From contig RYVZ01000051.1 in the NCBI GenBank assembly GCA_003979345.1, forward strand, positions 1 to 17,074: DNA of 17,074 bases, in the 5' to 3' direction. Source of the DNA: Lachnospiraceae bacterium. GTDB taxonomy: Bacteria; Bacillota; Clostridia; Lachnospirales; Lachnospiraceae. Made by a program: the position numbers and the translations under genes. A model generated the notes under the pieces. The model was not told the origin of the DNA and made no database searches. It was given only the letters and a program-made list of their open reading frames with translations. Each line of letters opens with the position of its first letter. The first letter of the stretch is position 1. Below, one piece after another: positions 7,401 to 12,883 of this stretch.

Positions 7401-9277
7401 ACCAGATCCTTACGGATATCTGTTACAACAGGGCGCATGAGCTTTACGGTGAACAGCTTCCGGAGATCGTTGAAAAGCGGCTGAAAAGAGAATTAAATTC
7501 TATCATTTCGAACGGGTTTGCCGTCATGTATATCATTGCGCAGAAGCTTGTCTGGAAGTCGGTCGAGGACGGATACTTAGTCGGTTCGCGCGGTTCGGTC
7601 GGCTCTTCGTTTGTGGCGTTTATGGCTGGGATCACGGAAGTCAATTCGCTTGCGCCGCACTACCGCTGTGAGTATTGTTTTTACACGGATTTTGATTCTG
7701 AGGAAGTCGCGGCGTTTTCGGGCAGAAGCGGCTGCGATATGCCGGATAGGATCTGCCCGAAATGCGGGAAACCGCTTATTAAGGACGGATTCGACATCCC
7801 GTTTGAGACATTCCTTGGGTTCAAGGGCAATAAGGAACCCGATATCGACCTGAACTTTTCGGGCGAGTACCAGAGCAAGGCGCATAAATATACCGAAGTG
7901 ATCTTCGGGTACGGTCAGACATACCGGGCGGGAACAATCGGTGCGGTTGCGGATAAGACAGCGTACGGCTATGTGCGCAAATATTTTGAGGAACGCGGTG
8001 TAAAAAAGCGGGCAAGTGAGATCAACCGCCTTTCGATCGGGTGTACAGGCGTCCGGCGCACGACCGGGCAGCACCCGGGCGGCATTGTTGTATTGCCGGT
8101 CGGGGAGGAGATCAATTCGTTTACACCGGTGCAGCATCCGGCAAACGATATGACAACGCCGATCGTCACGACACACTTTGATTATCACTCGATCGACCAT
8201 AACCTCTTAAAGCTTGATATTCTCGGGCACGATGATCCGACGATGATCCGGATGCTGCAGGACTTGACGGGTGTCGATCCGACAAAAATTCCGCTTGATG
8301 ATAAACAGGTCATGTCCCTGTTTTCTTCAACGCAGGCGCTTGGGATCACGCCGGATGAGATCAGCGGCTGTGAGCTTGGTTCGCTCGGCATCCCTGAGTT
8401 TGGCACGGAGTTCGTTATTCAGATGTTAAAGGACACGAAGCCGCAGTCATTCTCCGATCTGGTCCGTATATCGGGCTTATCTCACGGAACCGACGTGTGG
8501 CTTGGCAACGCGCAGACGCTGATCGAGGAAGGAAAAGCAACGATCTCCACCGCGATCTGTACGCGTGACGATATTATGATCTATCTGATCCAAAAAGGGA
8601 TTGAGAGCGAGCAGGCGTTCACGATTATGGAGAAGGTGCGCAAGGGAAAGGGATTAACGGAGGAGATGGAACAGATCATGTTAGAACATGACGTTCCGGA
8701 CTGGTATATCTGGTCCTGCAAAAAGATCAAATACATGTTCCCGAAAGCACATGCGGCGGCGTATGTCATGATGGCATGGCGTATCGCTTACTGCAAGGTC
8801 AATTACCCGCTCGCCTATTATGCGGCGTATTTTTCTATCCGTGCCAAAGCATTTTCCTATGCGCTCATGTGCAGGGGAAAAGCACATTTGGAGAGCATCA
8901 TGAGTGATTACAAAAAACGCATGGATACGCTTGCCAATAAGGAACAGGACGCGTACGGCGATATGAAGATCGTACAGGAGATGTATGCGCGCGGATTTGA
9001 GTTTGAGCCGATCGATATTTTTAAGGCGCAGTCCCGCCTGTTTACCGTGACTGAGGACGGAAAGATTATGCCATCCTTAACGAGTATTGACGGTATTTCG
9101 GAGGCGATCGCGGATGCGATCGTGGAGGCGGCAAAGGACGGACCGTTTTTATCGAGAGACGATTTTTACGACCGGACGAAAACTCCGAAGAAATGCGTGG
9201 ACGAGATGGCGGAAATGGGGCTGCTCGGCGATATTCCGCTTTCGAATCAGTTAAGCCTCTTTGATTTTGTGTCGTAG
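4478..9277 (+). CDS. polC: DNA polymerase III, PolC-type alpha subunit
   Basis: PolC is the replicative polymerase of low-GC Gram-positives, with built-in 3'-5' proofreading. The preferred start is ATG 4478 (MTKSFFEVFPSLKLN, the usual family N-terminus, after GGGGA 4469-4473), giving 1599 residues; ATG 4424 would add 18 residues with a poor ribosome site. In order from 4478: N-terminal domain about 1-190, low-complexity linker about 200-360, OB fold about 378-470, PHP domain from 487 (ELHCHTKMSD, AVTDHGD). The DEDDh exonuclease is inserted at about 570-740 (DLETTGF, HNADFD, HRAVNDAEA), followed by the rest of PHP and the polymerase domain. The latter has zinc-site cysteines CEYC (1064-1067) and CPKC, and catalytic aspartates in PDIDLNF (D1122, D1124). 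B. subtilis PolC has about 1437 residues, so this one is about 160 longer, mostly from the linker. All key residues are present. Confidence 0.97.
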   Translation: MTKSFFEVFPSLKLNQSVSARFEPVSVERVSTTRSKNTLRVYLYSERLLQKEDIFYAEQEIKKQLFPRADMRVRLLERYVLSAQYDLKKLIDAYYDSLLLELRAYDHVLFSMMKKARFTYPSEHELVVEVEDTVLARGKEQELLGIMDRILQNRFSMHAEARIVYREAAADKHRKEDEEQLRRKVMDIVSRAGAVSGVSADEAYADGTEGSGSTDMSKGISGTESVLQGEAGAGREAFLQGSEIGRNASLQRSENGKGTSLQGDTTGKEAYIAGNADGREGAAGQNQPQSAVGAGTLQGRTESAGVSRSGAESGGTSRSGVKSAGNPSNGGRAAAYSGGRKDFGKGAYSKGGYGRGSRGSDNPDVIWGRDFDDEPMHLDEIQGEMEEVVVSGMLTRVDPRAIKNEKTILIFDITDFTDTITVKMFFKNEQFEEVKDKVKEGGFVKLKGITQLDRFDGELTIGSIYGIKKSTDTRTPRMDYSVRKRVELHCHTKMSDMDGVSDVADLLKCADRWGMRAMAVTDHGDVQAFPEANHALDKLSPGFKPIYGVEGYLVDDLKQIVTNSKEYSLDGAYVVFDLETTGFSPVANRIIEIGAVRIENGKITGRFSKFVNPDVPIPYEIEKLTNIHDSMVVNEPMIEQILPEFVAFCEGAVLVAHNADFDMSFLKENCRRQGFSTDYTYLDTVGLSRALLPELNKFTLDTVCKKLNISLEGHHRAVNDAEATAEMFLKLLVMCKDQGVNDLSKVNALGASRVEAVRKMHAYHVVVLAKNDTGRINLYKLISESHLNYFSRRPKMPKSLLMKYREGLIIGSACEAGELFRAIVDEKSEEDISRIVRFYDYLEVQPIGNNRYMIRDEKHSNVNSDEDLISFNKKVIALGEQFQKPVVATCDVHFLNPEDEIYRRILMAGQGFPDADEQAPLYLRTTEEMLAEFSYLPPEKAEEIVITNPNLIADMCDFISPVRPDKCPPVIENSDQILTDICYNRAHELYGEQLPEIVEKRLKRELNSIISNGFAVMYIIAQKLVWKSVEDGYLVGSRGSVGSSFVAFMAGITEVNSLAPHYRCEYCFYTDFDSEEVAAFSGRSGCDMPDRICPKCGKPLIKDGFDIPFETFLGFKGNKEPDIDLNFSGEYQSKAHKYTEVIFGYGQTYRAGTIGAVADKTAYGYVRKYFEERGVKKRASEINRLSIGCTGVRRTTGQHPGGIVVLPVGEEINSFTPVQHPANDMTTPIVTTHFDYHSIDHNLLKLDILGHDDPTMIRMLQDLTGVDPTKIPLDDKQVMSLFSSTQALGITPDEISGCELGSLGIPEFGTEFVIQMLKDTKPQSFSDLVRISGLSHGTDVWLGNAQTLIEEGKATISTAICTRDDIMIYLIQKGIESEQAFTIMEKVRKGKGLTEEMEQIMLEHDVPDWYIWSCKKIKYMFPKAHAAAYVMMAWRIAYCKVNYPLAYYAAYFSIRAKAFSYALMCRGKAHLESIMSDYKKRMDTLANKEQDAYGDMKIVQEMYARGFEFEPIDIFKAQSRLFTVTEDGKIMPSLTSIDGISEAIADAIVEAAKDGPFLSRDDFYDRTKTPKKCVDEMAEMGLLGDIPLSNQLSLFDFVS
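5141..5341 (+). repeat. Tandem 33-bp (11-residue) repeats in the polC linker
   Basis: Five consecutive 33-bp units start at 5177, 5210, 5243, 5276 and 5309: GREAFLQGSEI, GRNASLQRSEN, GKGTSLQGDTT, GKEAYIAGNAD, GREGAAGQNQP. A looser 36-bp unit (GTESVLQGEAGA) precedes them at 5141-5176. The phase is exact and the DNA is similar too (TTGCAG or TTGCAA recurs), so this is a diverged tandem duplication. Confidence 0.8.
5381..5470 (+). repeat. Tandem 30-bp (10-residue) repeats in the polC linker
   Basis: Three units start at 5381, 5411 and 5441: ESAGVSRSGA, ESGGTSRSGV, KSAGNPSNGG. The first two are very similar at DNA level (GAAAGC, CGAAGCGGC). They form a second array with a different period from the upstream 33-bp array. 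Confidence 0.75.
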
Positions 9278-9291
9278 GACTTAAGGAAGGG

Positions 9292-9319
9292 TTGCAAATA
9301 ACTGAGAGTATGCCATAAT
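9292..9319 (+). promoter_or_regulatory. Promoter downstream of polC
   Basis: TTGCAA (9292-9297) and CATAAT (9314-9319) are separated by 16 bases, a good vegetative promoter pair. Transcription would start at about 9326, ahead of the two-gene unit beginning at 9406. Confidence 0.55.
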
Positions 9320-9326
9320 AAAAAGG

Positions 9327-9342
9327 GGCATAGTTCTATGCC
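9327..9342. promoter_or_regulatory. Perfect inverted repeat at the predicted transcription start
   Basis: GGCATAG-TT-CTATGCC has 7-bp arms with a 2-base centre, placed right at the expected start site. An extra copy of TATGCC at 9309-9314, overlapping the -10 region, could pair with GGCATA instead. The placement suits a repressor operator. A terminator is less likely on the + strand because no T-tract follows; on the - strand the hairpin would be followed by a T-rich stretch, but no - strand gene precedes it. Confidence 0.4.
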
Positions 9343-9405
9343 GCCTGAAAAGTCTGACCGGATAAGAACTGCGGACCGTTTTTATAACAGGGGGAGGGCA
9401 TGATG

Positions 9406-9576
9406 ATGAAAACGAAAGATCTACAGGACTATTTACAGGAAGATGCCAGTCTCTGTAAAAAAATTACTTATGAGCAATTTATGCATAAGGAAATTACATC
9501 AAACAACCGGGATTATAAAATGGAGAACGCTTATCAGGCTTACAGAAAGGCGGTTGATCAGGAGTACAGGGCATGA
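9406..9576 (+). CDS. Small protein of 56 residues, first gene of an unknown two-gene unit
   Basis: There are three ATG codons in a row at 9400, 9403 and 9406. GGAGG at 9393-9397 gives the best spacing (8 bases) to the third, so the protein starts MKTKDLQDYLQEDAS. It is hydrophilic and probably helical (ITYEQFMHKEI, MENAYQAYRKAVDQEYRA), with one Cys. Its TGA (9574-9576) overlaps the ATG of the next gene by the ATGA arrangement, so the two are translationally coupled and probably act together. A promoter and inverted repeat lie directly upstream. I recognise no family. The layout (small gene first, overlap, possible operator) would suit a toxin-antitoxin or similar control pair, but no domain evidence supports that. 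Confidence 0.6.
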   Translation: MKTKDLQDYLQEDASLCKKITYEQFMHKEITSNNRDYKMENAYQAYRKAVDQEYRA

Positions 9577-10223
9577 AAAGAGAATTGTTTGATGAGATTT
9601 TTGACAGAGAGATCGAGCCATTTGTCGAAGAAATGCTGGAATATGAACCGTTTATTGAAAAACGGAATTTAGCTCCCTGCAAACGGGATATTTATAATGA
9701 ATATTCCAAGCTGCGGGTCATTTATAAACGGCAGGTCTATAACAGTGATGTTGAGATATTGGACAGGCATAAGGTGGCGTCCTGTATGTGCGGGGCGTTT
9801 TTGACTGTACCTATTTTTCATAAAGGACATCTGTTGGAAGCAGTGAAGCAGCACGGGGAGCCTGTCGAGTCGTTTTTTTATTATGCCAATGAGTTTATTG
9901 CATTTTATGCCGCAAATAAATTTTTGTCATTTTATATGCTGTGTGAGACGGATAATCTGCGCGGTATGGACGAGGCTGACAGGAGTCTTCGAAAAGAACG
10001 CATTCTCAGGCAGTACCCGCTGATGCCGCCCGCGTCGAAGGTGAAAGAGACGCGGGGCACATGGAGCGGCATTTTGTTTAACCTGTCACGCATCAGGGAA
10101 GAGGAGAGGCTCGGTATCGAGCATTATGACCTGTACGCATATGCGACGATCTTTTTTATGCTGGAGGCATATTTTAATCAAAAGACAGCGTTTGATCAGA
10201 AAAAAGACGAGGGGAAAACGTAA
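9573..10223 (+). CDS. Unknown protein of 216 residues, second gene of the two-gene unit
   Basis: The ATG at 9573 overlaps the stop of the preceding small gene. The N-terminus is acidic (DEIFDREIEPFVEEMLEYEPF). A conserved-looking core follows at about residues 65-80 (HKVASCMCGAFLTVPIF), then an aromatic-rich segment at about 101-123 (FFYYANEFIAFYAANKFLSF). The C-terminal third has YPLMPPASKVKETRGTW and a helix ending YATIFFMLEAYFNQK. The aromatic segment is broken by Glu and Asn, so it looks like a buried helix rather than a membrane span. The HKxASC pattern and spaced aromatics suggest a folded enzyme-like or binding domain, but I cannot name a family. It lies between polC and a tRNA, a common landing place for accessory genes. 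Confidence 0.7.
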   Translation: MKRELFDEIFDREIEPFVEEMLEYEPFIEKRNLAPCKRDIYNEYSKLRVIYKRQVYNSDVEILDRHKVASCMCGAFLTVPIFHKGHLLEAVKQHGEPVESFFYYANEFIAFYAANKFLSFYMLCETDNLRGMDEADRSLRKERILRQYPLMPPASKVKETRGTWSGILFNLSRIREEERLGIEHYDLYAYATIFFMLEAYFNQKTAFDQKKDEGKT

Positions 10224-10294
10224 CGCGCCGGGCGGCTGTAAAGCGATAATCTGGGTCGTACAGGAAAAAATCATAAAAAAATGTAAAATAGGTA

Positions 10295-10323
10295 TTGCTT
10301 TTTTTCCGGAAATATACTATTAT
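10295..10323 (+). promoter_or_regulatory. Promoter of the tRNA-Glu gene
   Basis: TTGCTT (10295-10300) and TATTAT (10318-10323) are separated by exactly 17 bases. Transcription would begin near 10330, about 26 bases before the mature tRNA. The leader contains the small inverted repeat GCCTT-GCTT-AAGGC at 10332-10345. Confidence 0.6.
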
Positions 10324-10355
10324 AAGCAAGTGCCTTGCTTAAGGCTTTAGGAAAT

Positions 10356-10427
10356 GGCTGATTGGTCAAGCGGTTAAGACGCCGCCCTCTCACGGCGGAA
10401 ACAGGGGTTCGATTCCCCTATCAGCTG
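10356..10427 (+). tRNA. tRNA-Glu (anticodon CUC)
   Basis: The cloverleaf can be folded by eye. Acceptor arms are GGCTGAT and ATCAGCT (one G-U at 1:72), discriminator G. The anticodon stem is CCGCC/GGCGG (10382-10386 and 10394-10398) around loop CTCTCAC, placing CTC at 10389-10391. The T arm is AGGGG-TTCGATT-CCCCT. CCA is not encoded in the form expected (the bases after the discriminator are CG). A terminator follows directly. The 3' ends of tRNA genes are frequent phage attachment sites, and phage tail genes lie just to the right. Confidence 0.93.
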
Positions 10428-10431
10428 CGTT

Positions 10432-10483
10432 GAAAAACCTTGAAACACTTAGTGCTTATACGGTGTTCAAGGTTTTTCTTTTT
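10432..10483. terminator. Terminator between tRNA-Glu and the phage region, probably bidirectional
   Basis: The arm GAAAAACCTTGAA (10432-10444) pairs with TTCAAGGTTTTTC (10466-10478), extended by CAC/GTG past one bulge. A T-rich tail to 10483 serves the tRNA on the + strand. The A-rich left arm gives T residues in the other direction, so it can also stop the - strand phage transcript. Confidence 0.75.
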
Positions 10484-10599
10484 GTAAGTGTTTGGTCAGG
10501 TAATCAAAAAAGTAAGCAGATATGCGTTCGATTTGCTTAATCATGATCAAATTCAAGAGGACATCTCAAATTACTTGTTTCAAGTTAACACCACCTATT

Positions 10600-11274
10600 T
10601 TACTTTTTGAATCTGAGCAAGTTACCGGATAATGTATTAATTTCATAGGTCTTAGCCTGACCATGTGGCGGATTACCGGTATAAAAATAGTTATCTGTAC
10701 TTCTTTGACTGCTAAAATTGCCATATCCGCAAAAAGAAAAGAAACTTTCTAAGCTGCTTAAGTTATAGATCGGACGAACCACATCGTGTCTTGTATATGG
10801 GTGTGGTTCAGGATTTTGTGTTTCAACTGATATGCCATATGCAATAGAGAAATTGTCACCGATCAGATGTCTGAGCTGTTCTACTGCTCTTTTTTTGAAT
10901 TTAGGAATATTTGCATTTGTGTTATATGTTGCAGTAAAAATAGTAATATCACTGGTACCGCTAGTGCTTCCAAGATATTCTTTTTCATTATCAGGATTTC
11001 TATAGTGAGATTGAATACCATGTGTATTGGTATCTGTTGATACATTATAATAATAACTATGAAAAAATGTTATTAAGGAACTGAAACTGCCTTTTAGCTG
11101 GAAATGTCCAACCGTATCAGTTCCGTCAGAGTGTCCAAATGCATTATAATGAGTTTGAACAGTCAATGGATGTGATAAACTAAAAGAATCTCCTATATAA
11201 CTTTGAAATTCTTCAATCAACATTTTGTTTGCAAGCTGTGCCATGGTAGCACCGCTACATCTGAAAAATGGCAT
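10600..11274 (-). CDS. Phage tail-end protein with internal domain duplication
   Basis: This ORF encodes 224 residues; AAGGAGA lies about seven bases before the ATG. The protein begins MPFFRCSG, much like the start of the Gly-rich protein at 12736 (MPFYRCG). The body is a diverged tandem duplication. Residues 27-41 (IGDSFSLSHPLTVQT) match 138-152 (IGDNFSIAYGISVET). Residues 64-83 (FSSLITFFHSYYYNVSTDTN) match 173-195 (SSLESFFSF...SSQRSTDN). Both copies end in an aromatic-basic FKK (126-128 and 222-224). The sequence is rich in Ser, Thr, Asn and Tyr, as in receptor-binding or baseplate-side proteins. It is the last gene before the tRNA. The role is inferred from position only; I recognise no named family. 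Confidence 0.65.
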   Translation of the reverse strand: MPFFRCSGATMAQLANKMLIEEFQSYIGDSFSLSHPLTVQTHYNAFGHSDGTDTVGHFQLKGSFSSLITFFHSYYYNVSTDTNTHGIQSHYRNPDNEKEYLGSTSGTSDITIFTATYNTNANIPKFKKRAVEQLRHLIGDNFSIAYGISVETQNPEPHPYTRHDVVRPIYNLSSLESFFSFCGYGNFSSQRSTDNYFYTGNPPHGQAKTYEINTLSGNLLRFKK

Positions 11275-11366
11275 AAAACATTCTCCTTTTCTTGATTTAA
11301 TAAGTGAACATAATAGTGTTTTATAAACGATTCGATAGATTTGCGTCCGTCATTTGTCTCGCCTGT

Positions 11367-11618
11367 TTATTTCTTTGCCATAATAAACATTTCGTTCATA
11401 TTGCCATTAGGAATGTGAACCCATACATGGTCGCCAACGTTCAAATTAACTCCAACACCATTTTTAACCCAATAATAGTTGCCGTCAATCTGAACTTCGT
11501 ATTTGTCATGATCTATATTTGTAACAATAGAAGAAGTGTCATGACTTTGAGAATGGCTATTTACGTTTTCTTTAAGTATTGATTCAATTGTTCTTAAAAA
11601 TTCTTCTTGTATTTGCAT
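11367..11618 (-). CDS. Small phage protein, possible beta-barrel (83 residues)
   Basis: The ATG at 11618 follows AAAGGAAAC. An N-terminal helix (IQEEFLRTIESILKEN) is followed by a Ser/His-rich turn and a beta-rich domain: YEVQIDGNYYWVKNGVGVNLNVGDHVWVHIPNGNMNEMFIMAKK. The V.IDG.YY.VKNG......GD.VWVHIPNG pattern is that of a small beta-barrel, as in phage baseplate or tail-tip accessory proteins. The start lies 16 bases after the stop reached in the shifted frame of the preceding gene (33 from the unshifted stop), so the two are cotranscribed. A structural role in the tail tip or fibre attachment is inference. Confidence 0.65.
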   Translation of the reverse strand: MQIQEEFLRTIESILKENVNSHSQSHDTSSIVTNIDHDKYEVQIDGNYYWVKNGVGVNLNVGDHVWVHIPNGNMNEMFIMAKK

Positions 11619-11633
11619 GATTGTTTCCTTTTA

Positions 11634-12010
11634 TCAAATTTTACTAGTATTTAATGCGACTTGATATGCTGATAATCCATCTGAACCTTTTTCTCCATTT
11701 GCACCGGCTTCCCCTTTAGAGAATCAAGCCATTCTGCCTCAGTTCCTCCGAAACCATGTTCTACGGCAATGTCATATGCGGATTTGCAATTAGAAGACCC
11801 GCCTTTTATTTCTTCGCCGTCAAAAAGGAGAGTATTATTGTTCGAAACAGTCAATTTATCTAACACATTTTTGTTATTATGTGTGTGGATTGTGTATGTT
11901 TTGTCCAAAATTTGATTTTTGAAATCTTGAAAAGTAGATATCAGATATTCTTTATCAATTAGGTTTCTTTTGAATAATATCCATGTTAAAATATTTCCTT
12001 TCTTTATCAT
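11634..12010 (-). CDS. Collagen-motif tail-fibre-like protein with apparent frameshifts
   Basis: Read straight from ATG 12010 the frame gives 119 residues, stopping at 11651. It contains HTHNNKNVLDKLT and the motif SAYDIAVEHGFGGTEAEW, common in Firmicutes phage fibre and collagen-like proteins. After DSLKG (codon GGG 11711-11713) the unshifted tail (KPVQMEKKVQ...) looks like nonsense. Reading one base back gives EAGANGEKGSDGLSAYQVAL and then NTSKI to TGA at 11634, exactly the expected continuation, 125 residues in all. The shift point is A-AAG-GGG, an ideal -1 slippery heptamer. At the other end, the first residues IKKGNI are a translated ribosome-binding sequence (AAGAAAGGAAAT). An ATG at 11984 with good spacing would give MDIIQ.. 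and needs one base skipped in the A-run near 11970 to join RNLIDKEYL. Decay, sequencing error or programmed shifting are all possible. Confidence 0.65.
11711..11717 (-). other. Slippery heptamer A-AAG-GGG (candidate -1 frameshift site)
   Basis: On the - strand the codons are CTA AAG GGG AAG, so A-AAG-GGG is in the X-XXY-YYZ phase. Both tRNAs can re-pair after a -1 slip (AAA and GGG). The product after the slip has the family-typical C-terminus. I did not find an obvious strong stem just downstream by eye. Confidence 0.5.
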
Positions 12011-12021
12011 TTCTCAATTTC

Positions 12022-12067
12022 ATATATAAAGAGCAAAGTACCTATTTCTATGTACCTTGCTCTTTAT
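12022..12067 (-). terminator. Hairpin between two tail genes
   Basis: A 16-bp stem, nearly perfect (ATAAAGAGCAAAGTAC at 12026-12041 with GTACCTTGCTCTTTAT at 12052-12067, one G-T), separates the Gly-rich gene from the collagen-motif gene. On the - strand the right arm ends in TTTATATAT rather than a pure T-run. It may be a weak terminator, an attenuator or an RNA-processing site that sets relative expression. Confidence 0.5.
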
Positions 12068-12076
12068 CGCAAAAAG

Positions 12077-12736
12077 TCAGACATCATTGACGAGTTTCCT
12101 GCCAAGATATACGATCTTGCAGCTTCCGAGTCCGCTGCTTAATTCATTTCCGTGATTGGTGACTGTGACTTGATATGCACGGTAAGTTTCATTTTCAATG
12201 CAGCTGCCGCTGCCGCCTGTGTAAGCCACGCCGCTAAAGCCAGTGCATACATATCTTGGACTGGAGGAGGAGCTGCCTGCCGTACCGTCTGTTACCTGCT
12301 TCGTTGAGGCTGAACTGATTGAAAGCCTTCCGCCGACGGCTTCCATACATTTTTGACCATTAATAGTCAATACAGAGCTTTGTGCAGAGGCACCAGGCAG
12401 ATTGGAGACTGCTCCCGTGTAATTGTCGCACCGGATGGATGCCTGCGATCTTGCATGACAGTTTCCGAGTGAGATGCCTACGACATCATTTTTGTTCAGA
12501 TAATATACTGCTGATACCACACCGCCTTTCGAAGTGTCCGTATATCTTGTCGCACCTGTATTAGTGCCGGTATAAAATTCCTGATAATACCCATGATGAC
12601 TGCCTCCTGCCAAAGTTATTTTATAATATCCTTTTTGGGGAATAGTAAATTGTTGTGCCTGTCCGTTATAAATATATTCTTCATTAACAGGTACATATTC
12701 AAATATTTCATTCATTCCGCATCTATAAAATGGCAT
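12077..12736 (-). CDS. Glycine-rich phage tail/adhesin-like protein
   Basis: This ORF encodes 219 residues, ATG 12736, with AGGAGGG nine bases upstream. After MPFYRCGMNEIFEYVPVNE comes a domain of the type YNGQAQQFTIPQKGYYKITLAGG and GGVVSAVYYLNKNDVVGISLG. This layout (polar entry strand, 'AGG', 'GG.V.....L...D...I.LG') resembles Gly-rich tail-tip adhesins and phage Gly-rich repeat proteins. The C-terminal half has Gly/Ser loops (DGTAGSSSSSPR, YTGGSGSC) typical of surface-exposed receptor-contacting regions. It lies after a strong terminator with its own candidate promoter, so it begins a separate transcript. Host-receptor binding is inferred from composition and position, not from a named family match. 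Confidence 0.65.
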   Translation of the reverse strand: MPFYRCGMNEIFEYVPVNEEYIYNGQAQQFTIPQKGYYKITLAGGSHHGYYQEFYTGTNTGATRYTDTSKGGVVSAVYYLNKNDVVGISLGNCHARSQASIRCDNYTGAVSNLPGASAQSSVLTINGQKCMEAVGGRLSISSASTKQVTDGTAGSSSSSPRYVCTGFSGVAYTGGSGSCIENETYRAYQVTVTNHGNELSSGLGSCKIVYLGRKLVNDV

Positions 12737-12769
12737 ATCAAATAACCCTCCTGTTTTTCGTGGATGATA

Positions 12770-12798
12770 ATTTTAATTTATTCGTGTTTTTTGGATAA
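12770..12798 (-). promoter_or_regulatory. Candidate promoter for the tail-end genes
   Basis: On the - strand TTATCC (12798-12793) and TAAAAT (12775-12770) are exactly 17 bases apart. They lie between the terminator of the tape-measure gene and the Gly-rich gene. The -10 is close to consensus; the -35 is weak. Confidence 0.35.
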
Positions 12799-12810
12799 CA
12801 TCATTAGAAT

Positions 12811-12862
12811 GAAAAAATAAGTGTCCCCCGGCACACCACAATAAATAGGTGTGGGGGGACAC
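12811..12862 (-). terminator. Strong intrinsic terminator after the tape-measure gene
   Basis: On the - strand GTGTCCCCCC-CACACC pairs with GGTGTG-CC-GGGGGACAC across a TATTTATTGT loop (12821-12862). The hairpin runs into TTATTTTTTC (12820-12811). This is a complete Rho-independent terminator 21 bases past the stop codon. Confidence 0.85.
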
Positions 12863-12883
12863 GACAGAAGCCAGTGAGTCTGT

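Noticed and set aside
7577..8200. 207-residue - strand frame within polC
   Set aside because: It lies opposite the conserved polymerase domain and has an Arg/His-rich, non-protein-like composition.
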